64,000 nt of DNA from Stentor coeruleus (taxonomy: Eukaryota > Ciliophora > Heterotrichea > Heterotrichida > Stentoridae). Both the position numbers and the translations under genes were made by a program. Location: assembly GCA_001970955.1 (NCBI GenBank), contig MPUH01000017.1, forward strand, positions 62,001 to 126,000, written 5' to 3'. The notes under the pieces are model-generated. The model was not told where the DNA came from, ran no database searches, and worked only from the letters and a program-made list of their open reading frames with translations. This document shows, piece after piece, positions 43,001 to 52,626 of this stretch. The stretch's first letter is position 1. Every line of letters begins with the position of its first letter.

Positions 43001-43075
43001 TCAGAAGTTAGAGAAAAACTTGATACACCGTTTTTTGTTGCCCTTATTAAACCTGAGCAGTGGATACAAGGATAA
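40016..43075 (+). CDS. Large protein of unknown function
   Basis: 1019 residues, one exon. Residues 1-70 are basic and Ser-rich. Residues ~80-550 are strongly helical and charged, with several coiled-coil stretches (MEMKNIFSSAKAYKLHESKL...). A mixed alpha/beta C-terminal half (~570-1019) starts with NQINEQMELCIDTKYYLLTT, includes a beta-rich core around KYRYIKFKSNKILIQSGHGD and ends WIQG. I do not recognise the C-terminal domain; one stretch (KISGMIIYSTRNTNTIIHHI) is loosely like an acetyltransferase strand, without the acetyl-CoA motif. Its length and single exon suggest a structural or scaffold protein. Confidence 0.7.
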   Translation: MNNSLKAISLKGFPKATLNTLNPLPLSKKHISKSLDKHFLKSPYDTPFSTSSKPISLTKRSQNISTLSSIDLNSNGSNIFEPSLQSFIRILNVLKVPKKIIDIYNECISNMPNTKASIFIRNEQEKIERKNSDLVRSISSIKSWKESLATVMEMNNYLGENSAWVNMKDVVQECSESLYTHVLLTVNMIENVWKWKECIGKVGNFEREVEFCYFEMDIIEECKESCDFLVKSAISALFPIVKQDPLLASIIKQRMGKGNKDEKNSSRLKVHMEKGKAYLVVSKDIYDKIKVISDELQKSQGGIARNKYPIVTLPRLVNKAKANENNQIASLHMERFLQEFIVKLLKEIIIEATNEHITSLIYSKYMSIINEMIKDVANGSLMEMKNIFSSAKAYKLHESKLIESILRNMIEQEIQNINLKKFCEEILESEIEQKSKLYVSEKAKSRLSRISKNMEVEKLAESIFNTIIDSFVNDDWIQIVATSSLGVSRKMTIMKSMIADGPVEDVEDYALEVFTPGVHSPNEVRSPEESANNSEDEEIKDSKLEKAYNFEVKSLKNLILQTVDQTEQAFQGSFQSYFSSLPSEYKEFLINLNQINEQMELCIDTKYYLLTTDEKISGMIIYSTRNTNTIIHHISILNFNLYSDLIVSIPTILKLRLQNLVLQFKTVPSNSNLIKSLKKLNLDQSSPSSSQIIEFQAKPSQASSSQPPMTFFITSYNLLETSPSTKPNNKLTLEMIEIGNRHSLINNILQAFKSKTGSIEPSNNISIRLQQDINEMLDIISSQNFFDYPIIQTFSQITLSEAQKIANDHNLKLTHNTSNKIFMSILDMNINTSGCSFVSHIFNKKKYRYIKFKSNKILIQSGHGDTHLYIIPTINPDIWVFFIQAPNITQELTQGIRHGKTDLFYNIDNMIKTLKHPEIFHQELWIPCFKKQIEWNIPWIQGFKVDSEDCQFMVSECNESVNIEFNYSCEENKSLKFVAGGEHCVKDTFVFGVFHSEVREKLDTPFFVALIKPEQWIQG

Positions 43076-43148
43076 ATATTTAGGGTTTTAATTTTTATGC
43101 TTAATGATGGAAACAGTTACTTAGGTTATTGAAGGATTTTTTTTTTAG

Positions 43149-43697
43149 TTAGGAATATTTTCTATCGAAGTCAACAAGTTTAGGCAGTTTTTTTATATCG
43201 TTTTTCCAATCGAAATTCCTTTTAGACTTCTTAAATGAAAATGCTTTATGTTGCTTTTCGCTTCTTGGAGAGTACTTCCCAACTCCAGGAAAGTTTGGGT
43301 TTTCCACTAATTTAAGATTGTGTCCTGTTCTTTTAAATGAATACTTAGGCGAACTAAATGTATCAGTAAGATTTAAACTTTTACACATAGTTTTTTTAGA
43401 TGATAAATTCGATGACTTAGTATTTCTTAAAGGATGTATCTCAGTATATTTAAATCTTGAAGACTTACCTATTCTTATACTTGGCGATTTGCATTTTGTT
43501 GATAAAAATTTGTCTTCAGGGTTATAGCTTCCTGGTCCAATATAGTCTTCAGATTCATTTAAATGTTGTTTTTTTGGAGTAGAAAGCTCGTTTATTCTTT
43601 GAGTTGTTTTTCCTAATCTAACCCTTTTATCACGAGAGTAGTTAAGTGATTTGAGTAAGTCTTCAAAATTTCTATCATATAAATCAGGTGAAAGCAT
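43149..43697 (-). CDS. SHIPPO/STPG-repeat-like ciliary protein
   Basis: 182 residues, one exon. Two PGxGxY-type motifs, IGPGSYNPE near residue 52 and FPGVGKYSPR near residue 136, are the signature of SHIPPO (ODF3/STPG) proteins that line ciliary and sperm-tail doublet microtubules. Intervening residues are Lys/Ser-rich with short hydrophobic turns (SIRIGKSSRF, YSFKRTGHNL), as in that family. Only two repeats are visible, fewer than in human ODF3. A microtubule-associated ciliary role is plausible. Confidence 0.6.
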   Translation of the reverse strand: MLSPDLYDRNFEDLLKSLNYSRDKRVRLGKTTQRINELSTPKKQHLNESEDYIGPGSYNPEDKFLSTKCKSPSIRIGKSSRFKYTEIHPLRNTKSSNLSSKKTMCKSLNLTDTFSSPKYSFKRTGHNLKLVENPNFPGVGKYSPRSEKQHKAFSFKKSKRNFDWKNDIKKLPKLVDFDRKYS

Positions 43698-44621
43698 AGT
43701 TATTAATAAAAAGATTTTTTGGGAAAATTTTATTAAATATTTTTGTTATGAGGTATATGAGAGTTTGTAGGAAATTTTAATTTGGAGAGTATTTTGATTA
43801 TATAGAATTTTAAGGGATAATTATTATGGTTAATTATTTGGAGAGTTTTTGGGAAGTTATATTGGAAATGTTGGGAAAAGATTGTGGGTTTTTGGAATTG
43901 GGATTATGTTTAGTGAAAATGGTTTTGGGTTTTGAATTGCTTAATGCAATTTGGAATTAAAAATTGTTTAAGAAAATTTTATGTTTTTAGATGATGTGAG
44001 TTGGCAGTTTATAGGAATTATGAGATTTTAAGACACGGTTGCATTTGTTAATTGTTATAAGGATTTTAGATAATATTAATTGGATAATATGTTATAATTG
44101 TATGCAAAATTTGCTTTGAATTGAATTGTTTGAGATAGGTTTTAGAGATTTTTTCATTTTATTAAACAATAAATACTTTTCATGCTAAAAATATTACTTT
44201 GGGTTTTCAATAATGTTTATGATTTATAGCAGATATTGCATGATATAAAAATTTGATTTAATCTATAATTTGATGAAAAAGTAATTGATTTTATCATAAT
44301 TTCTCAATAAAATATTACCAATAGCATCGACGCTAAAACTTTAACACATTAAAAACAAATCAACATTAAAATTATCATTCCTAAAAAATATCCCACATTA
44401 TAAAAGTATCACTTTCTCATTTCCATGCATATTTAATCTTTAATTTATGATATAAAACCTAAAATCATAATCAAACTTCTGCCACATAAAAAATCCCATA
44501 AAAAAAACCCCTATATCATCATCAAAAAAAACCAAAAACCCCCTAAAAACATATAATCCTCCCAACTTCTCAAATTTTTCACCTTACAAATTCTTCATCA
44601 TAATAAAATCCATCATCTAAA
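43698..44621. other. Intergenic region with strong composition inversion between divergent genes
   Basis: The plus strand is almost free of C from ~43740 to 44060 (19 G and no C in 43861-43920) and almost free of G from ~44290 to 44620 (18 C and no G in 44521-44580). The two halves are the 5' flanks of the minus- and plus-strand genes. No gene or repeat was found. Confidence 0.75.
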
Positions 44622-45227
44622 ATGTCAAAAAATCGTTCCCAACTAAAAGTGATAGTATTAGGGGACTCTGGTGTAGGTAAAACATGCCTTTTAAACCGTT
44701 TTGTCCGATGTGAATTTTCTCAAAACTACCGAGCGACAATTGGTGCTGATTTTCTTTCAAAAGAAGTAATTTTAAACTCAAAGCATATCTCTCTACAATT
44801 ATGGGATACTGCTGGTCAAGAAAGATTCCAAAGTTTAGGTGCATCATTTTATCGTGGGGCTGATGTTTGTATTCTTGTTTATGATATAACCTGTCAGAAA
44901 TCTTTTGAAAGTATAATCTCATGGAAACAAGAATTTATATCACAATGTGGACCTTCTAATCCAGAAAACTTTCCTTTTATGGTCATAGGTAATAAATGTG
45001 ATTTAGATAATCAAAGAGCAGTAAATCAAGCTAAATCATATCAATGGGCTAAAGAACTTAATTTACCACTTATAGAAGCTTCAGCTAAAGATGACATAAG
45101 AATACAGGAAGCGTTTTTAGAAGCGAGCAAACTCGCTTTGGAAAGAGAAACTAAAGAACCAGTATTAAAACCTATAATTTTGAAGGCTAATGAAGGTAAA
45201 AAAACTCATACTAATAAATGTTGTTAG
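44622..45227 (+). CDS. Rab7 small GTPase
   Basis: 201 residues, one exon. The sequence is a close match to Rab7: LKVIVLGDSGVGKTCLLNRF (P-loop), ATIGADFLSKEV (switch I/effector region), LWDTAGQERFQSLG (switch II), NKCDL (G4) and EASAKD (G5). It ends NKCC, a dual-Cys prenylation motif. Catalytic Gln and Thr are present, so the enzyme should be functional. Rab7 drives late endosome/lysosome and vacuole fusion and autophagosome maturation. The stop is only 11 bp from the stop of the convergent coiled-coil gene. Confidence 0.95.
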   Translation: MSKNRSQLKVIVLGDSGVGKTCLLNRFVRCEFSQNYRATIGADFLSKEVILNSKHISLQLWDTAGQERFQSLGASFYRGADVCILVYDITCQKSFESIISWKQEFISQCGPSNPENFPFMVIGNKCDLDNQRAVNQAKSYQWAKELNLPLIEASAKDDIRIQEAFLEASKLALERETKEPVLKPIILKANEGKKTHTNKCC

Positions 45228-45238
45228 GAATAATTAAA

Positions 45239-47989
45239 CTACAAATATATAGAATTGATGCGGGATTTTACTTTTGAGACAATTTTCTTGTTTTTTAATA
45301 AACAGTTGACACCATTGACCCAACCTTTGAAAATAAGATAATTTTTAGCGATAAGCTCAATCCTCCCACCTTGGTTTAAAGCTATACTAAAAGGAAACCA
45401 TTTACATGCACTTGCCCTTTCGATGAATGCTTTACTTTTTAAGTCGAGATAACCTCTTTCTTTCATATTTTCATATGACCCATCTTTAGTACTTTTTTCA
45501 GTGTATTCGATTTCCCCTTTACCTATTCTTTTTTGAACTTTGAGTATTGCTGATGTACTTTGTGGGACTATAACTTTTAATATAGAATCGATTTGGATTG
45601 CTGAATCGAAACCATTTCTTAAACAATGCTTTACATCAATTCTTGTAAGGCATTTACTTAATTTGAACATTCGGATACCAAAACCACAAGATTCAGGAGG
45701 ATTTTTTTTATAGTCTAAAGGATCGAACTCTTCTTGTTTCAACGATGAGCGTTGGGAAAACCTTTTATACAGTTCAGAGCCTTCAAGAAGTGGTGTAAGT
45801 CGATCTAATATGTTTTTTTCTATAGGGTTCATATCATCCTGTGCAACTTTTAAGATTTTTATTGTAGCAGGGGATTTTTCTGAAGACCCAGTTTTCTGAA
45901 ACCCTCGTGAATTCGATGAAGCCATCGAGTCAACTTCGCTTGTTGATTTTTCTGGGGTCTCAGTAGATGGTATACTAAACCTATTCATACTTTTCGCCCT
46001 AGTCTTATCAGCCATACACTCAGGTATCGGTGCAGCTTCATTTTCTTCAATTTTTTGTAACCTAAACTCATAGTCTTCAAGTTTCTTTTGCTCAATAGAC
46101 AAATTCTTCATAGCCGCATTCAATGATAACAATTTCATATTAAGAATATTCTCTTCTTCTTGAAGTTTCCCTGATATCGACATATATTCATTATCTAAAA
46201 GCATAACTTTTCTATTAATGATTTCTATTTCACTTACCACTTTTTCAATACTTTCTACTATATCAGACATATCTGGTTCTGTTATCATCGAGTTTTCATT
46301 TAAAGAATTTAACATAAAACTATGTTGTTTTTCTAATATTTGTTCTAATTGCATTGTCAATATATTTTCTTCTTCAGTCAAATCTTTTATTATAAGTTTA
46401 CAATGTTGGGACTCTTTAAGCATAGATTTTAATGATTCAGATGCATTAGCAAATGAAGGTTTAAGATAATTTTCTATAATATTTGACTGGGTTTCTATTT
46501 TCCCTGACCAATACCCAATCCTCTTAGTCAAGGACTCTACCTGAGCTATCAGCTCAGGCTCAGCATTTTTTACAAACAATACCAAAGATTTTTCTTTACA
46601 CATTAAATTCGTCAAATTCAACTGTTCAGTTAGTTTAAATATCTCTAAAGCTCTCATAGACATTGACTCATTTTTCATTTTTTTCATAGAATTTTCTTTT
46701 CCTAGCTTATATTTCATAAGTTTCTTCATATTTTCTTGTATTATTTTTTCTCTTATAGACAATTTTTCTATATACATCGTTAATATATTCTCAAAAGATT
46801 TCTGACTTTGAAGATTGTCGATATTTGATACACTAAGATTACGGAACTCAAGGAATATTGCCCGATCTTTTACTGGCCCTGAATGAGGTTTTGATTTTGA
46901 TAAGGCTGATAATACTTCACTACGCCATTGGGTTATTGCTGCTGTTTTATTGAAAAAACTTTGACATTTACGTTTGTATTCTTGTTCATATCGTTGTTTT
47001 AAATCTTGTTCTTCTGATGGAATACTATTTATTGTTTCTTGTAGTATTTGAGATTCTTGAGTCCAGGTATCTTTGATTGAATATTCTTCAGCTTCGACTT
47101 TTTGAAGTTGGATTTTTAGGATTTCTTCGTCGATGTCGAAGTTTTCGAATGCGTTTAGGGAAAGGATTACGGTTTCTAAATGCTCGAGGCTGATGTTTTC
47201 GCAGGTTTCTTTGATTAAGTGTTCGAGGTTTTCAATTTCTTGTTCGTCTTTTTCTGAGAGGATTTCACGGTAGAAGTTTTCGAGGTTTTTCTCGTTTTCT
47301 TTGAGGAGTTTTTCGGTTTCTGAGGAGTCTTTTTTGATTTTGTCCATTTTAACTTGAGTTTCCCGGATTTTGACAATGATTTCTTCTTGTTCCGCCTTTA
47401 TCCGTTTGCAGCCTTCGAAGTAGTCTTTAAGCTCTCGGCTATTAAAACTTTCTAATGCTATTTCTCGGAAACTTTCTAGAGACTCTTCAGCCTGTTCATT
47501 TTCTACTATAGACTCCCCTCTTAGATAATATCTTAGAATCAATTCTTCTCTTGTCATAGAAATCATGTTTCTATGCTGATCTATTAACTTAGCAAGGTTT
47601 TCATGTTTTCTTGTTAAGGAAGTTTTATCTTCAGAAATTTGATCCAAACGTCTTTCTAGATCAGCTACAGTATCTTGATATGTTTTCAGTTTAGCCTGAT
47701 TTGAAGCATTCTGCATTTTGTATCGATTTTTTGATGATATTGATTTAACTGAATAGTCTTGTTCTAATTTATGTAATGATTCTTTAAGTTTTTCCATTTC
47801 TACTACACATTTATCTTTGTTTTCCTTGATTTTTTGATGTTCATGCTGCTTTTTTACCTGTAAAGCTAACAATTGTGAGTTTATTTCTGCAAGTTGGCTT
47901 CTAAGTAGAGTTTCTCTACCGCTTGTTGACATGCTAATTATTTTGATTTTCTGCTGAAGCTCTTCTTTTTCACTTGCTATATGAAACAT
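45239..47989 (-). CDS. Long coiled-coil protein with a small C-terminal domain
   Basis: 916 residues, one exon. Residues ~1-640 are nearly continuous coiled coil with heptads (EELQQKIKIISMSTSGRETL... onwards). A Ser/Thr-rich hinge (~655-705) follows. The C-terminal ~200 residues contain a compact mixed domain (CGFGIRMFKLSKCLTRIDVK... to WVNGVNCLLKNK) resembling a PH-like or membrane/filament-binding fold. Named families such as SMC (no ATPase heads) or golgins are not matched. It could be a basal-body, centrosomal or cortical tether. Confidence 0.65.
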   Translation of the reverse strand: MFHIASEKEELQQKIKIISMSTSGRETLLRSQLAEINSQLLALQVKKQHEHQKIKENKDKCVVEMEKLKESLHKLEQDYSVKSISSKNRYKMQNASNQAKLKTYQDTVADLERRLDQISEDKTSLTRKHENLAKLIDQHRNMISMTREELILRYYLRGESIVENEQAEESLESFREIALESFNSRELKDYFEGCKRIKAEQEEIIVKIRETQVKMDKIKKDSSETEKLLKENEKNLENFYREILSEKDEQEIENLEHLIKETCENISLEHLETVILSLNAFENFDIDEEILKIQLQKVEAEEYSIKDTWTQESQILQETINSIPSEEQDLKQRYEQEYKRKCQSFFNKTAAITQWRSEVLSALSKSKPHSGPVKDRAIFLEFRNLSVSNIDNLQSQKSFENILTMYIEKLSIREKIIQENMKKLMKYKLGKENSMKKMKNESMSMRALEIFKLTEQLNLTNLMCKEKSLVLFVKNAEPELIAQVESLTKRIGYWSGKIETQSNIIENYLKPSFANASESLKSMLKESQHCKLIIKDLTEEENILTMQLEQILEKQHSFMLNSLNENSMITEPDMSDIVESIEKVVSEIEIINRKVMLLDNEYMSISGKLQEEENILNMKLLSLNAAMKNLSIEQKKLEDYEFRLQKIEENEAAPIPECMADKTRAKSMNRFSIPSTETPEKSTSEVDSMASSNSRGFQKTGSSEKSPATIKILKVAQDDMNPIEKNILDRLTPLLEGSELYKRFSQRSSLKQEEFDPLDYKKNPPESCGFGIRMFKLSKCLTRIDVKHCLRNGFDSAIQIDSILKVIVPQSTSAILKVQKRIGKGEIEYTEKSTKDGSYENMKERGYLDLKSKAFIERASACKWFPFSIALNQGGRIELIAKNYLIFKGWVNGVNCLLKNKKIVSKVKSRINSIYL

Positions 47990-48376
47990 TTATTTGGATT
48001 TAATATTCAACTTATAATAAAATCTTTCTTAGAAAATCAGAAATTGTATTAGAAAAGTATAGCAAAGGATATTTTTATGAGGAAAAGATATCGATTGAAT
48101 AAAATCTAATTAAAAAGATTGAAATAGATAGAGAAAATTGTAATATTAGTAGTTTGATTATATAGTTTTTTCCAGTTTAAAAAAAAAATCTATCATAAAG
48201 CATCTTATCTGCCTTATTCTTCCTATCAACTAAACCACAAACTCTATTTCCCAAAAAAAAAAAAATCAAAACTTTATAATCTCCCAAATCATTCATAATA
48301 ATTTAAACTCCTACCACTTTTCTTACCCACAAAAAAAAATAATAAACCTAAATTGACTATAAAAACATAAACCTAA
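47990..48376. other. Intergenic region, nothing recognised
   Basis: AT-rich spacer between two minus-strand genes, with A-runs on the plus strand around 48180-48380. No motif or frame was supported. Confidence 0.6.
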
Positions 48377-49066
48377 CTACAAAGATCCTTTTCGTCTCAT
48401 ACCACTGAGCTGTCTAGCGAAATTTTCATTAATCTCACAAAAAGGTCTTGACCTCCTAACAATTTCCAATGCTTCCTCATAAACCAAAGAGTATTTCTTT
48501 ATTAAATACCCAACAACAGCAGCACAGCTTCTATTTTTCCCTCTTAAACAATGAACTAAAACATTACCTTTTTCCAATTGTGAATTGATGAAATTATATA
48601 TTTCAGGTAAAATCTTAAGTAAATCAGCACTATTATTGTCTTCTAAGCTTATACATCTATATCCTCCTTTTATTGTTGGATAAGTTAAAGGTTTATTCAT
48701 TCCTAGGGTGAGAACTGAGTTTATTTGATTGTTTCTGAGAATGCCAAGATCGTTAGCAGCTTGGATATCAGAAATAAATATTGAGTATTCAATTTCTGAG
48801 TTTTGAGGTAGGAATGAAAGGCTTATTTCGCTCATTACTCCAAAGATATCTGGGGTTGTTACAGGTTCATCTAGGATATTGCATCGGAGAACATATAAGG
48901 AATTCCGATGTTTTTTTCGAGTTTGATTTTCTGGTGAAGGGTCTTTATTGTTTGTAGGACGACTAGGCATATCTACTGAGTTGAAAATAGAATAATCATC
49001 CTTTTCGGTAATTGGAAGCTTTTCCCATGCTTCTCGCAAGGCTTGAATGTGAATATTATTTTTCAT
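48377..49066 (-). CDS. Dual-specificity protein phosphatase
   Basis: 229 residues from the Met at the complement of 49064-49066 (MKNNIHIQALREAW). The frame is open for 30 more codons upstream, but these are AT-rich and hydrophobic and look like 5' flank. The active site is NVLVHCLRGKNRS, the HC(x)5R motif of cysteine phosphatases, with C173 and R179 in this numbering. The upstream acidic loop and downstream helix (EEALEIVRRSRPFCEINENF) are typical of DUSP enzymes. Residues 1-70 have no domain. The small size and lack of a KIM motif make this an atypical DUSP that may act on phospho-Tyr/Ser/Thr or RNA. The substrate is unknown. Confidence 0.82.
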   Translation of the reverse strand: MKNNIHIQALREAWEKLPITEKDDYSIFNSVDMPSRPTNNKDPSPENQTRKKHRNSLYVLRCNILDEPVTTPDIFGVMSEISLSFLPQNSEIEYSIFISDIQAANDLGILRNNQINSVLTLGMNKPLTYPTIKGGYRCISLEDNNSADLLKILPEIYNFINSQLEKGNVLVHCLRGKNRSCAAVVGYLIKKYSLVYEEALEIVRRSRPFCEINENFARQLSGMRRKGSL

Positions 49067-49214
49067 ATTTACTAGATACTTTTTATTTAAACCATAAAAG
49101 AAAATTATGTGATCAAATATTTTATAATCGATGTAAAAAATTATACAATAAAACAATTAAAATCCAGGAAATCTTACTGGATTATATGGACATTATTTTT
49201 ATGATAAGAATATT

Positions 49215-50492
49215 TTAGTCGAACTCTATAATCATGGAATCTGGTGCTGAAAAAGAATCAAGCAAATAATCCGGGGTCTGATTTTTTATGAAAATAATGT
49301 TGTTAAGTTCTTTTTCATTAACAACCTGATTTGAAAAATCAATAAAATCTTCTTCATTTCTAAAATAAAAACCTACAGTCATCGAGCTTTCAAGGTTTTC
49401 GATTTCAACTGTATTAAGACTAGGATTGAAATAAGTATCTAAAGTCCTTTTAAAATCTGATAATGATGATGAAGCATCTTGTACATAATGTGGATCAAAA
49501 ACTATAACAGAATTATTTTTTATTCCTGCCAAATACAATGCTGACTTAAGTTTACCTCCGATTATCCCTACTGAGTATTTATTTTGGAAGATTTTTTTTA
49601 ATGAATCGATATAGTTTGATTGGATTTTACGTACACCCAACATTAATGGAAGCATTATCAATAAAGAATTTACCCATTTAAATGATAATTGAGGCTTGTT
49701 ACAAACTTCACATATATAAGAATATGAGGTCGATATTCCTGAACAGATACAACATTTTCTTATGTCTTCAAATGAAATGTTGCATGCTTCTGAATAAAGT
49801 CGATCTTTTAGTATAAGAGAGTCCATAAAAACTAAAGCTTTGAAGTTGTTTAAAGGATGATTTGATAAGACAGATACAATCATATGAGATACTTCTGAAG
49901 GAGAAAACCATTCGCCAGGACCTTTTGTAATATCAGTTGAAAGAAGTTTTCTTAAAGAAAAAGGAGAGTTTTCCATGTTATCTTCAATAGTTTTAAGTAG
50001 TTCGGAAATTGTTTCGTTTTCTATTTTATAATGGATTTTTAGACAATTTATAAGAAGCATTTGTCCCACTCTAATTGTGCATCCCCATCCTGAGTCAGAA
50101 TTGTAAACTTTACCTTTTTCACCTTCAAACTCTCTAATCCCTGTTCTATAAGTAACCCACACAATTTCTTTTATATTTTTCTTCAGTTCTTTATATATTT
50201 TCTTCATCGGTGGCTTGCACTTATACTCTTTTCCCAAAAGATAAACAGAATTCTGAGTAATCATATACAATCTTTTTAACGAAAGATTAAAACAATATTT
50301 CAAATTAAACGTCAAATTCCTTGTAATTTTCTTAAGCCATATGCTACCACTATGAGGATTGTTATAATAATTGGCTTGAAAGTCAGGGATAATTGTTATA
50401 AACTCTTCTGATTTAGGTGTGATATCTAAGCTTATATCTGATTTACTAAGAGAATCACTATGAGAATTAGACTCTTTGTTGAAAATATCCAT
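49215..50492 (-). CDS. Atg4 cysteine protease with zinc-knuckle insert
   Basis: 425 residues, one exon. The peptidase C54 hallmarks are clear: YRTGIREFEG, then NSDSGWGCTIRVGQML with catalytic C138, IIGGKLKSALYLAG and VFDPHYVQ with the catalytic Asp-Pro-His (D333, H335). Atg4 cleaves and delipidates Atg8 during autophagy. Between the Cys and Asp-His blocks there is an insert not present in the human ATG4 pattern I know: C247-x2-C250-x10-C261-x2-C264, a probable zinc-binding knuckle. The N-terminal ~40 residues are acidic and Ser-rich. Enzymatic residues look intact. Confidence 0.88.
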   Translation of the reverse strand: MDIFNKESNSHSDSLSKSDISLDITPKSEEFITIIPDFQANYYNNPHSGSIWLKKITRNLTFNLKYCFNLSLKRLYMITQNSVYLLGKEYKCKPPMKKIYKELKKNIKEIVWVTYRTGIREFEGEKGKVYNSDSGWGCTIRVGQMLLINCLKIHYKIENETISELLKTIEDNMENSPFSLRKLLSTDITKGPGEWFSPSEVSHMIVSVLSNHPLNNFKALVFMDSLILKDRLYSEACNISFEDIRKCCICSGISTSYSYICEVCNKPQLSFKWVNSLLIMLPLMLGVRKIQSNYIDSLKKIFQNKYSVGIIGGKLKSALYLAGIKNNSVIVFDPHYVQDASSSLSDFKRTLDTYFNPSLNTVEIENLESSMTVGFYFRNEEDFIDFSNQVVNEKELNNIIFIKNQTPDYLLDSFSAPDSMIIEFD

Positions 50493-51204
50493 ATATTATA
50501 GCATATTCTCTATACAAAAAAAAATATATGGGAAATAGTTAAAATACCAACTGGTCTTTACTTAAAAATCATAACATTATCTATATTTTTAACACGTAAT
50601 TTTAATGTTGTAGTGTTTGTGATTGTATTCGTCCTTAATAGTCTATGGGCTCATTATGTTTTCAGATATGTTATTTCTTTAAGTACCTAGGGTTGGCTTC
50701 ACATATTTTACTTTTAAGTGTGGAACTAGTTTTTTTCACATTTTATCAGAAAATTTCAATTTTTAGATCATATTGCTTAACCAATTTGTTCTCATAAGAT
50801 CCTTAATTACTTAACCATCCACTATTAAGTTTTGTATTTTCCGTTATAAGTCAGTTTTATAGTTTCCTCTTATTCCAAATTACCCTTTATTTATGTTGGG
50901 TATACAATTTAGAACACTCTCCTTACAGTAGTACTCTGTAGGATTGCATTATAAAAAACTTTACATATTAAAAATAAAAAAATATCTCTTCACAATTGGC
51001 GTATTTTATTTGAATAATTATATTAATCCTTGAATACTTATCCAAGTTATTGATATTGTAACAGGTGTTATAAAAGATAACTGTGGTAAAAATATCATAT
51101 CCAATTAAATACTCAAATCTGATTTAAACTTAACTTATATTTACTATTTATAAGATAATCTTTTATATTTAGAATAGTTATATAAAATAAGTATTTTTGT
51201 ATAT
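50493..51204. other. Intergenic region, slightly less AT-rich, no gene found
   Basis: It lies between two minus-strand genes and is less AT-rich around 50590-50960 than most spacers. No frame longer than a few dozen codons is open and none is linked by a 15-nt intron. A near-palindrome is present at ~50922-50942 (CTTACAGTAGTACTCTGTAGG). A decayed gene or an untranslated RNA is possible but not shown. Confidence 0.45.
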
Positions 51205-52626
51205 CTAATTTTGAATTGCAGCTAATCTTTTTCTTCTTCTTAATATCCTTCTCCACCACCTTTGTATAAATATAATTGCTTCTTTTATGTCATTATAAAG
51301 CAATTGTATCTGATGTTTTTTAACATTCCTTTGTATCTTAACAACAGCGTTTTTTAGTTTTAAAAACCTTTTCCTTTTAAGCCACATTCTGACAAATTTT
51401 TGCACAAATACAATACATGCATTAATAGAAAGTTTGCTATCATTTGCCCTTTTAGTATTCATTTTCTTAATAGTATTCGACTTTTTAAACAGCTTTTTTT
51501 TGTTTTGGACAATCTTCAATTTATCCAAAGCTTTTTTCGCATCATTTTCTGCATTTTCAAGTTCTTTTTCATATTTCAGCATCTTAAGTTTCTGTTTAGC
51601 TTTATAGCTTCTCCAATGCTTTTGTATCGTAACTGCAGCATTATACACAACTGAATTATAATTCCCATAATTATTGATATCAGTTTGTATAGATTTACAA
51701 TTTTTTGATCTATAATCATTTTCACTTGTATTAAGTCTATTAGTTGTGCTTCCTCTACCATTCTCACTACTTTTTCTATACCTTTGGCTCTTCGGTGATC
51801 TCGCCTCACAAGCTGATGATATAATTTTTTTCCTCCCAACAGGGTTTTTTACACTAAAAGCCATATCTTTTTTAAACATCGGCTGAAGTCTTTCCCCAGT
51901 CAAAAATCTATGGTTTTTCTGGTTATTTTTTTCAAGAAACGTATTTCTTTTAATAGTATTTTGCGAGTTATGATATTGCCTAATCTTATCTTCTCTTGGG
52001 CTAAAAATGTTACCCCGTAATGAAGAGTTAAGCATTTCCGTTTTATTCTTTGATAAAGATAATAAAGATTCCCTAAAACTAGAAGTTAAAGGATGAAATT
52101 CACCTATTTTCTCAACAGCCAGTGTTAATGCTTTATTATAAATCCCTAACGCTTGTGAGAATTGTCCTAAAAATTCATATTCAATTCCAACATTACGATA
52201 AGCAACAAGAATAGTTGTGGCAATGTTTGGGTCTTCATAATATTTGTTTGTAAAAAGATTTAAAGCTATTAAAGCATGAGATAAAGCAGATTCATGGTCG
52301 TTAGTTTGTGAGAGTATTGCACATATATTTAAATGAGTTCCTCCTAAATGATAAATATCAGTTGGAGGCTTAGCTAAAACTTCTAATGCTTTTCTTAAAA
52401 AGTTCAGAGCTGTTGGAAGGTTGTTTGTTCTTCGATAAAAACAAGCGAAATTGTTAAGGGTAATCCCATATAGTTTATTCGGTTGTGCTGTTTGACTGAT
52501 TTTTGATAGAAGAGTTTCTGCTTTGGTTAAATAAGAAAAGCAAAGGTCGAATTCTTGTCGACGAAGGCATTCCATAGCTTGTTTATTGTGTGAAATTATG
52601 CTGATTTCAGTTTTCCCTTGTGCCAT
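51205..52626 (-). CDS. TPR and IQ-motif protein
   Basis: 473 residues, one exon. The N-terminal ~190 residues hold TPR repeats (KAETLLSKISQTAQPNKLYG, ALNFLRKALEVLAKPP, ALSHALIALNLF, ALGIYNKALTLAVE). The middle (~200-340) is basic and Ser-rich. The C-terminal ~140 residues carry several IQ/basic helices (AAVTIQKHWRSYKAKQKLK, CIVFVQKFVRMWLKRKRF, AIIFIQRWWRRILRRRKR). TPRs bind protein partners and IQ motifs bind calmodulin or centrin, so it is probably a Ca2+-linked scaffold, perhaps at basal bodies. No clear orthologue. Confidence 0.82.
   Translation of the reverse strand: MAQGKTEISIISHNKQAMECLRRQEFDLCFSYLTKAETLLSKISQTAQPNKLYGITLNNFACFYRRTNNLPTALNFLRKALEVLAKPPTDIYHLGGTHLNICAILSQTNDHESALSHALIALNLFTNKYYEDPNIATTILVAYRNVGIEYEFLGQFSQALGIYNKALTLAVEKIGEFHPLTSSFRESLLSLSKNKTEMLNSSLRGNIFSPREDKIRQYHNSQNTIKRNTFLEKNNQKNHRFLTGERLQPMFKKDMAFSVKNPVGRKKIISSACEARSPKSQRYRKSSENGRGSTTNRLNTSENDYRSKNCKSIQTDINNYGNYNSVVYNAAVTIQKHWRSYKAKQKLKMLKYEKELENAENDAKKALDKLKIVQNKKKLFKKSNTIKKMNTKRANDSKLSINACIVFVQKFVRMWLKRKRFLKLKNAVVKIQRNVKKHQIQLLYNDIKEAIIFIQRWWRRILRRRKRLAAIQN

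Noticed and set aside
48377-49156. The longer 259-codon version of the phosphatase.
   Set aside because: The additional 30 N-terminal codons are AT-rich and hydrophobic and look like 5' flank; the Met at 49066 fits better.
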